From positions 2,585,501-2,649,500 of the forward strand of contig NZ_CP086610.1 of the NCBI RefSeq assembly GCF_020883495.1: DNA of 64,000 nucleotides. The letters are read 5' to 3'. Below, in pieces: positions 17,948 to 26,886 of the stretch (position 1 is its first letter; each line of letters opens with the position of its first letter). Under the pieces are notes generated by a model. That model searched no databases and had not been told where the DNA came from. It saw nothing but the letters and a program-made list of their open reading frames with translations. This DNA comes from Shinella zoogloeoides (lineage in GTDB: Bacteria > Pseudomonadota > Alphaproteobacteria > Rhizobiales > Rhizobiaceae). A program made the translations under genes and the position numbers.

Positions 17948-18752
17948 GGGCCACCTCCGGATTGCCGGACGCTCGCTCGTCGCCATAGATGATGCCCAGC
18001 ACTTCCTCGCGCATGCGGATGAATTCGGGGCTGGACTTGATGGCGCGGGCATTGCCCTCCGCGAGGAACCGGCGGTTGAAGTCGAGTTCGTAGGTATGGG
18101 TGATGCGCCCGGGGCGCGGCGACATGACGATCAGCCGCGAGCCGAGGAAAAGCGCTTCTTCCACGCTATGCGTGATGAAGAAGAACATCTTGTTGGTGAG
18201 CTGCCAGACCTTGAGCAGCAGTTCCTGGATGGTTTCACGCGTCAGCGCGTCGAGCGCGGCCATCGGCTCGTCCATCAGCAGCATGGCAGGGTCGCAGGTC
18301 AGCGCCCGGGCGATGCCCACACGCTGCTGCATGCCACCCGAAAGATGGTAGATCATGTGGCGGTGGAAATCCTGAAGGCCGACGAGGGCGAGGTTTTTGG
18401 TCGCCAACTCCCGGCGCTTGGCCTTGTCGACGCCGCGCAGCTTGAGGCCGAATTCAGTGTTCTCGATGACGTTCAGCCACGGCAGGAGCGCGTGCTTCTG
18501 GAACACCACGCCGCGCTCGGCGCCCGGACCGTTGACCCGGTGATTGCCGAGCGAGATATCGCCGTCCGACGGCGCCATGAAGCCCGCCATCAGGTTGAGC
18601 AGCGTCGTCTTCCCACAGCCCGACGCCCCGAGTGCGACGACGAAATCGCCGCTGTTGATGGTGAGATTGACACCCTTGAGGGCAACCACCGCCTGATCCG
18701 AATAGAGGCCCGGATAGGTTAGACTGATATTCCTGACGCTAAGCGTTTCCAT
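17940..18752 (-). CDS. tauB: Taurine ABC transporter ATP-binding protein
   Basis: 270 residues, single ABC domain. Walker A is GASGCGKTT, the Q loop is in VVFQKHALLPWLNV, the signature is LSGGMQQRVGIARAL, Walker B is MLLMDEP, and the switch His is in FFITHSVEEA. The family is SsuB/TauB. It powers taurine uptake with TauA and TauC. It begins 150 bp after tauA across a stable hairpin, and its end overlaps tauC. Confidence 0.95.
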   Translation of the reverse strand: METLSVRNISLTYPGLYSDQAVVALKGVNLTINSGDFVVALGASGCGKTTLLNLMAGFMAPSDGDISLGNHRVNGPGAERGVVFQKHALLPWLNVIENTEFGLKLRGVDKAKRRELATKNLALVGLQDFHRHMIYHLSGGMQQRVGIARALTCDPAMLLMDEPMAALDALTRETIQELLLKVWQLTNKMFFFITHSVEEALFLGSRLIVMSPRPGRITHTYELDFNRRFLAEGNARAIKSSPEFIRMREEVLGIIYGDERASGNPEVAHA

Positions 18753-18859
18753 GCGATATGCCTCCCTGCACCTCGGTCACGGTCGTATGGATCTTCATGC
18801 AATCCGGACGCGGAACCGCGCAAGGCGGATCGCCGGAACTGCTCTTTGCGATGAAGGTG

Positions 18860-18886
18860 GCACCGGCCGGCCGAAGCGGCCGGTGC
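18860..18886 (-). other. Stable hairpin between tauA and tauB
   Basis: A perfect 10-bp stem, GCACCGGCCG (18860-18869) with CGGCCGGTGC (18877-18886), and a 7-nt loop, 16 nt after the tauA stop. There is no T tract. Its position fits an element that favours tauA mRNA over tauBC mRNA. Confidence 0.55.
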
Positions 18887-18902
18887 AAGAGCGGCGGGTG
18901 CG

Positions 18903-19919
18903 TTACTTCGCAGCCGCCTTTGCGAAATCGGCGTTCACGAAGGGCGCGTAATCATCGAGCGCGTTGCCGATCTGCTTCTGTTCGACGAGGAACTTGGCGC
19001 TTTCGTTGAGCGCGCGCACCGCACCGCCGCCAAGCCAGGTGTCGGATGCCTGTTCGTCCGCATTGGGGAAGGCCAGCAGTCCCAACGCCTCAACCGTACT
19101 CGGGCCGTCGCCGCCGATCAGCTTGACGATGCCCTTGACCGGCTCGGAGTCCGCCGTCCATGCCGCTTTGTTGGCATTGTAGTCGGCATAGGACTGGGCC
19201 AGAACCTTGGTGAAGGCTTCCATGAACTTCGGGTTCTCCGCAGCCCAGGCCTTGTCGACCACCAGGCCGTCGAAGGTGGGTACGCTCGCCGCGCCGATGA
19301 TCTCGCTGTCGGAAATCGTCTTGCCGGTCTTCTGGATTTCCGACAGGGCCGGCGGCCAGACATAGGCGGCGTCGATGTCGCCGCGCTGCCAGGCAGCGAC
19401 GATCTGCGGCGGCTTCAGGTTGAGAATCTCGACTTCCTTCGGATCGACCTTCCACACCTGGTTCAACCCGACGAGCAGGTGGAAATGCGAGGTCGAGACG
19501 AAGGGCACCGCGACTTTCTTGCCCTTGAGGTCTTCCGGCTTCTCGATGCCCGAACCGTCACGGGCGACCAGCGCCTCGGACTTGCCGATATTGTCGAGGA
19601 TCCAGAAAAGCTGCAGGTCGACGCCACGCGTGGCAGCGGCGGCCGTGCCGGTGGAGCCGATCACGCCGATCGGCACGTCGCCCGAGGCAAGCGCCGTCGT
19701 GATGTCGCCGGCCGAAGAGAACTGGCGCCAGTCGATGGCGTAGCCCGCTTCCTTGGCGGCGGCATCGAAGCGGCCGTCAGCGATGGCGGCGACGAACGGG
19801 CCGACGATCTGCTGGTAGCCGACGACGAGCCGGGTCTCCGCATAAGCGAAGCCCGATGCAAAAAGCCCCGCCACGATGGTCGTCGTGGCCGCCAGGCCAT
19901 GGATTGTCCTGAAACGCAT
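18903..19919 (-). CDS. tauA: Taurine ABC transporter substrate-binding protein
   Basis: 338 residues with a signal peptide (about 1-27, cleavage near AYA-ETRL). The mature protein shows the TauA pattern: VVGYQQIVGPFVAA at the start, VPIGVIGSTGTAAAATRGVDL, and a KKVAVPFVSTSHFHLL stretch. It binds taurine in the periplasm. It is the first gene of the minus-strand cluster and is transcribed divergently from tauR across a 128-bp region containing two TauR-like boxes. Confidence 0.95.
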   Translation of the reverse strand: MRFRTIHGLAATTTIVAGLFASGFAYAETRLVVGYQQIVGPFVAAIADGRFDAAAKEAGYAIDWRQFSSAGDITTALASGDVPIGVIGSTGTAAAATRGVDLQLFWILDNIGKSEALVARDGSGIEKPEDLKGKKVAVPFVSTSHFHLLVGLNQVWKVDPKEVEILNLKPPQIVAAWQRGDIDAAYVWPPALSEIQKTGKTISDSEIIGAASVPTFDGLVVDKAWAAENPKFMEAFTKVLAQSYADYNANKAAWTADSEPVKGIVKLIGGDGPSTVEALGLLAFPNADEQASDTWLGGGAVRALNESAKFLVEQKQIGNALDDYAPFVNADFAKAAAK

Positions 19920-19971
19920 GCTCTTCCTCCTCTTGGTGATCCCCGCCAGCTCTTGCCGGTCTTGTGGGAGT

Positions 19972-19992
19972 AGAGATAAAGCGGGTATCTCT
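19972..19992. promoter_or_regulatory. Inverted repeat in the tauA-tauR control region
   Basis: AGAGATA (19972-19978) and TATCTCT (19986-19992) form a perfect 7-bp inverted repeat with a 7-bp spacer. It lies between the TauR-like boxes and tauA, about where the tauA promoter or leader should be. Confidence 0.4.
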
Positions 19993-19998
19993 CTTGCG

Positions 19999-20030
19999 TT
20001 ATATCCAGTTTGGAAGTTGAATAAGTCCAG
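19999..20030 (-). promoter_or_regulatory. Two direct-repeat TauR boxes upstream of tauA
   Basis: On the minus strand CTGGACTTAT (20030-20021) and CTGGATATAA (20008-19999) are direct repeats 22 bp apart, two helical turns. They match the consensus CTGGACYTAA that I recall for TauR of Rhodobacter capsulatus. Position just upstream of both divergent genes fits activation of tauA and control of tauR. Confidence 0.7.
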
Positions 20031-20047
20031 ATTGAGGGAGACGTGCA

Positions 20048-21544
20048 GTGCAGATCCACGTCTCCGAGACGATTTTCTTCATCGACCGGGAAAGCGGGCT
20101 GGGCCTGCAGGCACAACTTCGTGAAACGGTGGCTTCGGCCGTCGTCGCCGGCCGCATCCAGCCGGGCGCGCAGCTTCCCTCGACGCGCCGGCTCGCCGCC
20201 TATCTCAACATCTCGCGCATCACCGTCACGCTTGCCTATCAAGAACTTCTCTCGCAGGGCTACGTGGAGGCGGTGGACCGCAGCGCCTACCGTATCGCCC
20301 GCAATCCGCCGGGCCGGCGCCTGGAGGGCGACCGCCCCTCCTCCAGCGCCAAGCCGGTGGACTGGGACAGCAAGGTGGCGATGGACTTCTCCGTGGTCCG
20401 CCAGGTGGGAAAGCCGCTCGACTGGCGGCGCTATCCCTATCCGTTCCTCTACGGCCAGCTCGACCCCTCGCTCTTCGACCTCAACGCCTGGCGCGACTGC
20501 GCGCGGCGGGCGCTCGCCCGCGAGGACTTCATCCTGATGGCGAGCGACTTTGCCGCGGCCGACGACGTGCGGCTCGTCAACTACATCTGCTCGCGCACGC
20601 TGCCCCGGCGCGGCATCCACGCCACGCCGGACGAAATCCTCGTCACCGTCGGCGCGCAGAACGCGCTGTGGATCGCCACGCGGCTGATCCTCGAAAACGG
20701 CTCCAGCGCCGTCTGCGAGAACCCGTGCCACCCCGATATCAGCGCCTCGCTCCTGCTGAGCGGAGCCAAGGTCACGGCTCTGGACGTGGATGCGGAGGGC
20801 CTGCCGCCGGACAGTCTGCCGGACGATGTCGACGTGGTCGTCGTCACGCCCAGCCACCATTCTCCGACCGGCGCAACCATGCCGATCGACCGCCGCGTCC
20901 GGCTGCTGCAGGCGGCGACGGAGCGAGATTTCGTCATCGTGGAGGATGACTACGAATTCGAGATCAGCTTCCTCGCCCCGCCCTCCCCGGCCCTCAAGGC
21001 TTTCGATACGACAGGCCGGGTCCTCTATATCGGCAGTTTCTCCAAGTCGCTATTTCCCGGCCTGCGGCTCGGCTATCTCGTCGCACCCGCGCCGTTCATC
21101 CGCAAGGCGCGCGCGCTGCGCTCGCTGATGCTGCGCCATCCGCCCGGCCACCTGCAGCGCACGGCTGCCTATTTCCTCGCGCTCGGCCACTACGACGCCG
21201 TACTGCATCGCATGCGCACCGAATATCACGCGCGCCATATCGTCATGGCCGAGGCTTTCCAGCGGGAGGGCCTGACGGTCGCAGGCGCCTCCGCCTTCGG
21301 CGGCACCTCATTCTGGATGAAGGGCCCCGAATGGCTGGATGCAGACCGGCTGGTCGAGATTCTGCGGCAGAAAGGCGTGCTCGTCGAGTCCGGGTCGTCC
21401 TTCTTCCCGAAAAGCGACGCCCCTTGCCGCTTCTTCCGCATGGGCTATTCCTCCATACCGAAGAGCAACATTGCCGAGGGCGTCGCACGCGTGCGCGCCG
21501 CCCTGGATACCTTCTCCCAGCGACCGGGAGGCGAGACCGCATAA
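20048..21544 (+). CDS. tauR: TauR, MocR/GntR-type regulator of taurine genes
   Basis: 498 residues. A GntR winged helix (about 15-85; LPSTRRLAAYLNISRITVTLAYQEL within 42-67) is joined to a class I aminotransferase-like domain. Lys333 in SFSKSLFPG is the expected PLP lysine, and DDYEFE carries the conserved Asp. TauR-type MocR proteins sense taurine with PLP and activate the divergent tau operon. The start ATG follows the TauR boxes by only 17 bp, so binding there should also affect tauR itself. Confidence 0.93.
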   Translation: MQIHVSETIFFIDRESGLGLQAQLRETVASAVVAGRIQPGAQLPSTRRLAAYLNISRITVTLAYQELLSQGYVEAVDRSAYRIARNPPGRRLEGDRPSSSAKPVDWDSKVAMDFSVVRQVGKPLDWRRYPYPFLYGQLDPSLFDLNAWRDCARRALAREDFILMASDFAAADDVRLVNYICSRTLPRRGIHATPDEILVTVGAQNALWIATRLILENGSSAVCENPCHPDISASLLLSGAKVTALDVDAEGLPPDSLPDDVDVVVVTPSHHSPTGATMPIDRRVRLLQAATERDFVIVEDDYEFEISFLAPPSPALKAFDTTGRVLYIGSFSKSLFPGLRLGYLVAPAPFIRKARALRSLMLRHPPGHLQRTAAYFLALGHYDAVLHRMRTEYHARHIVMAEAFQREGLTVAGASAFGGTSFWMKGPEWLDADRLVEILRQKGVLVESGSSFFPKSDAPCRFFRMGYSSIPKSNIAEGVARVRAALDTFSQRPGGETA

Positions 21545-21630
21545 TCAAGCCCGGCTTCTATTAGAGCCGCACTGCTTGGAATCGGCATACCGCCCCCCGC
21601 TCTGACAGGCCTGCTTGACCTTTCAGGGAC

Positions 21631-23682
21631 TTACCGCATCATCGCGGACACATTGCCGCCGTCGACCGTGATGACGGCACCGGTGGAAGCGCGCGCCGTG
21701 GTAAGATGAAGGACCGCATTGGCGACGTCGACCGCGGTGACTTCGCGCCGAAGCAGGTTGCCACGCATATAGGCCTCGGGGGTGACGCCGCGCGCCCGCG
21801 CGCGCTCCTCGACCATGGCATCGGTCATAAGCCGCGTTCTGATCCGGTCGGGATTGACGGCATTGACCGTGATCCCGTCCGCGGCATGCTCCAGTGCATA
21901 CTGGCGCATCAGCGCCATCAGGGCCGCCTTGGGGGTGCCGTAAGGGCCAAAGTCTGCCCCCGGATTAACGGCCTGCTTGCTGACATTGAAGATGATCGAA
22001 CCGCCGGTCTTCTGCTTGCGCATCACCTTGACGGCTTCGCGGGCAATATAATGATGGCTCCAGAAATTGAGCTCGAACGCAGCCTTGAACATGTTATCCT
22101 CGACGTCGAGGAGCGCGCCCTGGAATGCCGCCCCGGCATTGGAAACCAGAATATCAATACCGCCATAGGTCTCGGCAACCTTGGCGATCGCGCTGGCCGC
22201 CGCTTTCTCGTCCGTCAGATCACAGGAAACGGCAAGTCCGCCGAGACGCCTGGCTTCGTCCTCTGCACGCTTGACGTCGACATCGACCAGGACGACTTCG
22301 GCCCCCTGCGCCCGAAGGACTTCCGCGACCGCGAGACCGAGGCCACCGGCACCGCCGGTAACGACAGCGACCTGACGCGTCAGCGGCTTCTCGATCTGTT
22401 TGGTGAGCTTCACCTGCTCCAGCGACCAATATTCGATATCGAAGAGGTCCTCTTCGGAGAGTGCCTCGAACGTATCGATACCCTCCGCGCCGCGGATAAC
22501 CTCGATGGTGGCTTCGGCGACGTCGGCGCATATGCGCGCCGCCTTCTGGGTCGGGCCGGCGGCAAACAGGCCGACACCCTCGATATAGAAGACCCGCGGC
22601 ATCGGATCGAGCATCGTCTTCTCGCCGCCGCAGCGGAGATTGTTACGTTCGAAATAGGCTTTGTAGTCGGAGACATAAGAGGCCACCGCATCGGCCACCT
22701 TTTCGCTCCAAGCCGCAAGGTCCTGCTCCAGCGGCGCCGGAAGCGCGATGCCGAAGCGTTTGATGTGGATGACATGCTCGGGCGTCGCATTCCCGCGCCG
22801 CACGAGATCGGCGACATTGGGAGCGCCGCAGAAGTCCAGGATACGGTCATTGACGCGGTGCTCGATGATGAAGCGGCGGAAGCGTCCCTCTTCCTGCCCC
22901 GGCAAGGCAAGCGCACCGCGCAGGATCGGCGCGATCGCGGCAACGGATGCTAGCGGCTCCGCCTTCGCAACGAAGCGGCCAAACGGCGAGGCCTCACCCT
23001 CGGCAATGCGTTTTTCTGCCCGGTCTATGGCGGCAATCATGTTCTCGTAGGCTTCGCGCGGATCATCGGACCATGTGAAGATACCGTGCTTCAACAGAAT
23101 CATACCCGGTGCGTCGGGCCGCCTGGAAAACGCGTCGAGGCAGGCTTTCGAAAGGTCGAAGCCCGGCATCACATAGGGCACGACGATCATTTCCGGGAAC
23201 AGTTCCCGGATAATCGCCTCGCCGTTCGGCTGGTTGGTCAGGGCGACGATCGCATTGGCGTGTGTGTGGTCGACATGCTTGAACGGCAGGATGGCGTGAA
23301 GGATCGCCTCTACCGACGGATTCGGCGCAGCGGGATCGAGCAGAAGGCGGCGCTGGAGCATAACCATGTCGTCATCGCTCAGCGTCTCGTATTCGACCAT
23401 CGCCTTCAGCGGCGCAAGGCGAAGCGCGGGAAGGCCGGCGGGCTCGATCTTGCCCATGTCCCACCCGCTACCCTTGACGCAAAGTGCCTCGACCGGCGTA
23501 CCATCATGGTCGATCAGCGTCGTCTTCACAGACGTATTGCCGCCACCGTGCAGCACCAGTTGCGGCACTGAGCCGAGCAGGCGCGTCGTGTAGGTGCGGA
23601 TTGCAACATCACGGTTCACACCTGCCTGCTCATAGGCGCCAACCACCGCGTCAAACTCCGCTTGCGACCATTTCGACTGCAT
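21631..23682 (-). CDS. Bifunctional class II aldolase / short-chain dehydrogenase (rhamnulose-phosphate aldolase/SDR type)
   Basis: 683 residues. Residues 1-390 form a class II (zinc) aldolase/adducin domain with HTHANA and the KHGIFTW segment as likely metal and catalytic sites. Residues ~425-683 form an SDR domain with TGGAGGLG, NAGAA and the YGTPK catalytic pair. In rhizobia and bacilli such fusions cleave a ketose 1-phosphate and oxidise the released aldehyde (rhamnulose-1-P to DHAP and lactaldehyde, then lactate). The ATG at 23682 follows a perfect AAAGGAG site; the ATG six codons upstream does not. Neighbouring kinases and transporter suggest a sugar or polyol, but none identifies it as rhamnose. 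Confidence 0.85.
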   Translation of the reverse strand: MQSKWSQAEFDAVVGAYEQAGVNRDVAIRTYTTRLLGSVPQLVLHGGGNTSVKTTLIDHDGTPVEALCVKGSGWDMGKIEPAGLPALRLAPLKAMVEYETLSDDDMVMLQRRLLLDPAAPNPSVEAILHAILPFKHVDHTHANAIVALTNQPNGEAIIRELFPEMIVVPYVMPGFDLSKACLDAFSRRPDAPGMILLKHGIFTWSDDPREAYENMIAAIDRAEKRIAEGEASPFGRFVAKAEPLASVAAIAPILRGALALPGQEEGRFRRFIIEHRVNDRILDFCGAPNVADLVRRGNATPEHVIHIKRFGIALPAPLEQDLAAWSEKVADAVASYVSDYKAYFERNNLRCGGEKTMLDPMPRVFYIEGVGLFAAGPTQKAARICADVAEATIEVIRGAEGIDTFEALSEEDLFDIEYWSLEQVKLTKQIEKPLTRQVAVVTGGAGGLGLAVAEVLRAQGAEVVLVDVDVKRAEDEARRLGGLAVSCDLTDEKAAASAIAKVAETYGGIDILVSNAGAAFQGALLDVEDNMFKAAFELNFWSHHYIAREAVKVMRKQKTGGSIIFNVSKQAVNPGADFGPYGTPKAALMALMRQYALEHAADGITVNAVNPDRIRTRLMTDAMVEERARARGVTPEAYMRGNLLRREVTAVDVANAVLHLTTARASTGAVITVDGGNVSAMMR

Positions 23683-23781
23683 AAGAACTCCTTTGCGCAT
23701 GGCATGCGCGCCCTATCGCGGGGCAAGGCCGCAACCGCGCCATCCCCAAATCACACTCGAATTACAATTGCCATTATATAC

Positions 23782-23793
23782 TGACATTAGTCA
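23782..23793. promoter_or_regulatory. Candidate SorC operator TGACATTAGTCA
   Basis: A partly palindromic 12-mer (TGAC-N4-GTCA) lies midway between the divergent aldolase/SDR (100 bp) and SorC regulator (76 bp) genes. Near-identical copies are at 30723-30734 and 30915-30926 in the other control region of the same cluster. Confidence 0.55.
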
Positions 23794-23868
23794 ATACGTT
23801 ACGTCGCATGGTTGATCGAAGCCGCAATTCGTGTCAGTCAATCGCGGAGACTTCACTGGAAACGCTTC

Positions 23869-24849
23869 ATGAAACGGGACGACCTCGCGCCGACTGCGCA
23901 ACCAACTCCGGCGGAATTCGAAGACGCAGTCGTGTGGGCGACATGGCTCTACTACGAGGATCAGCTCACCCAGAACGAGATCGCGAAGCTTCTCGGCGTC
24001 TCGCGCGCGACCATCGTCAATTACCTCCAGGATGCACGCAAACGCGGGATCGTCCGCATCCTGATGAATGCGGAAATCGCCACCCGCACGGACATTTCCC
24101 GCAGGCTCGCGGAGAAATACGGCCTGGAGCAGGTCATGGTGCTTCCGGGCCAGAACGACGACAATCAGGCCGCGCTGCTCAAGGCGCTCGGCGCAGGCGG
24201 CGCCCGCCTGATCGAGCGCATGACGAAGCCCGGCGATACGATCTGCGTTTCCTGGGGACAGACGGTTCTCGCCATTGCTGAAGCACTGGACCTGCCGCGT
24301 CCGCTCGATGGGCTGAGCGTGGTGCAGGTGACCGGCGCCTCGACCGGCAACAAGGCGTTCTCCGCTGAATTCTGCACCGCCATCATGGCGCGCAATCTTG
24401 GGGCCGTCAGCGTCAACATGGTCGCGCCGGCTGTATTGAGCTCGGCAGGACTGCGGGATGCGCTGATGGCCGAACCGGTGCTGCGCCGCCAGTTCGACAG
24501 GATCAGCCAGGCCGATCTGATCGTCTTCGGCGTCGGCGCGCTCGGGCCTGACAGCACGATGCGCATCGCCGATGTTACCGACAATGCCGAGATCGACGAA
24601 TATGCCGCAGAGGGCGCGGTCGCCGTGCTCATCTGCCGGTTCCTCGACAGTGCGGGCCGGCAGATCGTCCGCGACTTCGACAGCCGGGTCATCGGTATCG
24701 AGCTGAACGAACTGCGCAGGCTGCCGAGACGGCTGTGCGTGGCCGGCGGCGCCAACAAGACGGATGCCATCCGCGCCGTGCTCAAGGGCGGCTACGCCAC
24801 GCATCTCGTCACCGACATGGCGACTGCCGAACAACTGCTTCAGGGCTAG
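23869..24849 (+). CDS. SorC/DeoR-family sugar-binding transcriptional regulator
   Basis: 326 residues. The helix-turn-helix is about 33-60 (LTQNEIAKLLGVSRATIVNY), followed by the SorC sugar-phosphate-sensing domain related to NagB/RpiA (about 75-326, with CVSWGQTVLAIAEAL and VTGASTGN). Such regulators usually respond to a phosphorylated sugar of the pathway they control. It is divergent from the aldolase/SDR gene and convergent with the PfkB kinase. Its HTH is closely similar to that of the SorC-DhaK fusion at 32988. The ATG at 23869 is preferred to the one at 23812, which lies in the control region. Confidence 0.9.
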   Translation: MKRDDLAPTAQPTPAEFEDAVVWATWLYYEDQLTQNEIAKLLGVSRATIVNYLQDARKRGIVRILMNAEIATRTDISRRLAEKYGLEQVMVLPGQNDDNQAALLKALGAGGARLIERMTKPGDTICVSWGQTVLAIAEALDLPRPLDGLSVVQVTGASTGNKAFSAEFCTAIMARNLGAVSVNMVAPAVLSSAGLRDALMAEPVLRRQFDRISQADLIVFGVGALGPDSTMRIADVTDNAEIDEYAAEGAVAVLICRFLDSAGRQIVRDFDSRVIGIELNELRRLPRRLCVAGGANKTDAIRAVLKGGYATHLVTDMATAEQLLQG

Positions 24850-24869
24850 GGCGGCGACAAGCGCCGCCC
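24849..24869. terminator. Hairpin between convergent regulator and kinase
   Basis: GGGCGGCG (24849-24856) with CGCCGCCC (24862-24869), loop ACAAG. The stem begins at the last base of the regulator stop and ends 13 nt before the kinase stop, so it can terminate both. Confidence 0.6.
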
Positions 24870-24881
24870 CATGCTCCTTTA

Positions 24882-25829
24882 TCAGGCAGCCTTGCGCGGC
24901 GCGCTGTTCATGAAGGCCAGCGTTTCCTCGAACGAGCGAATGCCCGCGTCCGACCCCAGGCCGGTGGCCACAAGGGCCGCGCTCGCCTGCGCGAAATTCA
25001 GTGCGGTGGTCAGGTCCATCTTGTGATGAAGCGCCGTGATATAGCCGGCATCGAACGCGTCGCCGCATCCGGTCGTGTCGACCACCTGGATTTCGAAAGC
25101 CCGCTCGCGCACGACCGAGCCCGAGGCATCCATGAAGCAGACGCCGTCCTCCCCGAGCGTGAAGACGCAGTGCTTCACGCCGCGGTCAAGAAAGAACCGC
25201 CCTGCACTTTCGACATCGCCGGCACCGGAAATCTGCTTGGCCTCCTCGATGGAGGGCATGAAGTAATCGATATACGGGAACAGCGGCTCGATGAGGCCGA
25301 GCGTACCGTCATTGGCGCCCAGCAGATCGAAAGTCGTGATGCGGCCCCGCTCCTTGGCGGCGGCCAGCAGCTTGCGGCTCGGCTCGCCGTCGAGTTTCGC
25401 CAGAAGACCCGTGCCACCGAGATGTACGATGGGGGCTGCAAGCACCGCGTCGAGGTGGTCGGCGGGAACGTCGAAATGGTCGGAGGCTCCACGCGCATGG
25501 AGTGCGGGACGATCGCCGTTGCGGCGGATATTCAAGATGGTCGCCGAGGTCGCCACCCCCTTGAGGCGTTGCATCTGCGCGGTGTCGACGCCGAAACGCT
25601 GTAAGGTGGCCAGAACAAAATCAGCTTTTTCGTCGTCGCCGACGGCGCCGACCGCCAGGCAACTGAGCCCGAGCTTTGCCAGGTCGACGACGGTTCCCCC
25701 TGCCGTGCCGGCAACCGTCAGACGGATCTCGTCGATGAACTCGACATTGCCGCCCTCCGGTATCGCATCGACCGGCCGGCCGAGCACGTCCAGAATGTAA
25801 AGCCCGACGACAGAAACATCATGAGCCAC
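24882..25829 (-). CDS. PfkB-family carbohydrate kinase
   Basis: 315 residues, ribokinase fold. The N-terminal GGTVVDLAKLG pair and the C-terminal DTTGCGDAFDAGYI (a GCGD form of the GAGD anion-hole motif with its catalytic Asp) mark the family. It would phosphorylate the sugar or ketose brought in by the CUT2 transporter encoded immediately upstream (25 bp gap), giving the substrate for the aldolase/SDR. The phosphorylated sugar cannot be named from the sequence. Confidence 0.88.
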   Translation of the reverse strand: MAHDVSVVGLYILDVLGRPVDAIPEGGNVEFIDEIRLTVAGTAGGTVVDLAKLGLSCLAVGAVGDDEKADFVLATLQRFGVDTAQMQRLKGVATSATILNIRRNGDRPALHARGASDHFDVPADHLDAVLAAPIVHLGGTGLLAKLDGEPSRKLLAAAKERGRITTFDLLGANDGTLGLIEPLFPYIDYFMPSIEEAKQISGAGDVESAGRFFLDRGVKHCVFTLGEDGVCFMDASGSVVRERAFEIQVVDTTGCGDAFDAGYITALHHKMDLTTALNFAQASAALVATGLGSDAGIRSFEETLAFMNSAPRKAA

Positions 25830-25854
25830 GAAACCCTCCCATTTTTGAATGCGT

Positions 25855-26886
25855 TCACCCGCGGTTGCGCAGCGTGAAGATGGTGCCGGCGATCAGGATG
25901 AACAGGCCGACGATAAAGAGCTGCAACGTGCTGGGAATTCCAACGAAGATCAGAACGTTGCTGACAAGAGTGATGAGGAGCACGCCGAGAAGCGTCCCGA
26001 TCACCGAGCCGGATCCCCCCGTAATACGCGCGCCGCCGAGCACGACGGCTGCGATGATCTCCAGCTCCATACCCGCAAGATCGAAAGGGTTTGCCAGCCG
26101 GTTGCTCGCCACATGGACGACGCCGGCGATACCGGCGAGCAGCCCCGCATAGGCGAAGACAAAGACGCGCACGGTGAATAGCTTGATGCCAAGCCGCTCA
26201 GCGATCTGCGGGTTGCCGCCTGCCGCGAAGATGGCACGGCCCATCAAGGTCCGCTCGAGGATGAACCACGTCACGAACGCGGCGACAGCCAAAACCAGCA
26301 CCGTTGCCGGCAGCGCCGAGGCGACGCCGCTCGGCGAGATATGTGTGTAAAGCGACGCCTTGCCCAGGCCGTCCATCGCGGCTGGAATGTTCATGAATAG
26401 CGCGGTGCCGACGAATGTCAGCAGGAAGCTGCGATAGACATATTGCGTGCCGATCGTCACGATGAGCGAGGGTGCGCTGAGCTTGTGCACCAGAAGGCCA
26501 TTCACCGCGCCGAGCGCGGCGCCGCCGGCAGCCGCGATGACGAGGATGGCCACGAGCGGCATATCCGGCACAACATTAATGACGAGCATCGTCAGCGCAT
26601 ACATGACGAACGCGGCAATGGCGGTGAAGGAAACATCGATGCCGCCGGCTGCGAGAACCACGAGGACGCCCATTGCAAACAACCCGCGCACGACGGAGGC
26701 CCGCAGGATGTCCACCAGATTGCTCATCTGCAGGAAATCGGGGTTGGCGATGATGACGACGAGGCACGTCGCCACCACGAGCAGGAGCGTGAACAATTCC
26801 GGGCGCGCACCCAGAATATCCCACAGCCGCCGACCGAGGCCCCGCTGCTGATCGCTCGCACCGGATACGGAAATCGCGTCGCTCAT
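25855..26886 (-). CDS. CUT2 sugar ABC transporter permease (first of two)
   Basis: 343 residues, RbsC/AraH-type permease with about 9-10 membrane helices. GGIDVSFTAIAAF, the NGLLVHKLSAPSLIVTIGT stretch and the late GGARITGGSGSVIGTLLG are family hallmarks. It pairs with the product of 29658-30644 in what looks like a heteromeric channel. Its first base overlaps the last base of the ATPase gene (26886), giving tight coupling. Confidence 0.92.
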   Translation of the reverse strand: MSDAISVSGASDQQRGLGRRLWDILGARPELFTLLLVVATCLVVIIANPDFLQMSNLVDILRASVVRGLFAMGVLVVLAAGGIDVSFTAIAAFVMYALTMLVINVVPDMPLVAILVIAAAGGAALGAVNGLLVHKLSAPSLIVTIGTQYVYRSFLLTFVGTALFMNIPAAMDGLGKASLYTHISPSGVASALPATVLVLAVAAFVTWFILERTLMGRAIFAAGGNPQIAERLGIKLFTVRVFVFAYAGLLAGIAGVVHVASNRLANPFDLAGMELEIIAAVVLGGARITGGSGSVIGTLLGVLLITLVSNVLIFVGIPSTLQLFIVGLFILIAGTIFTLRNRG

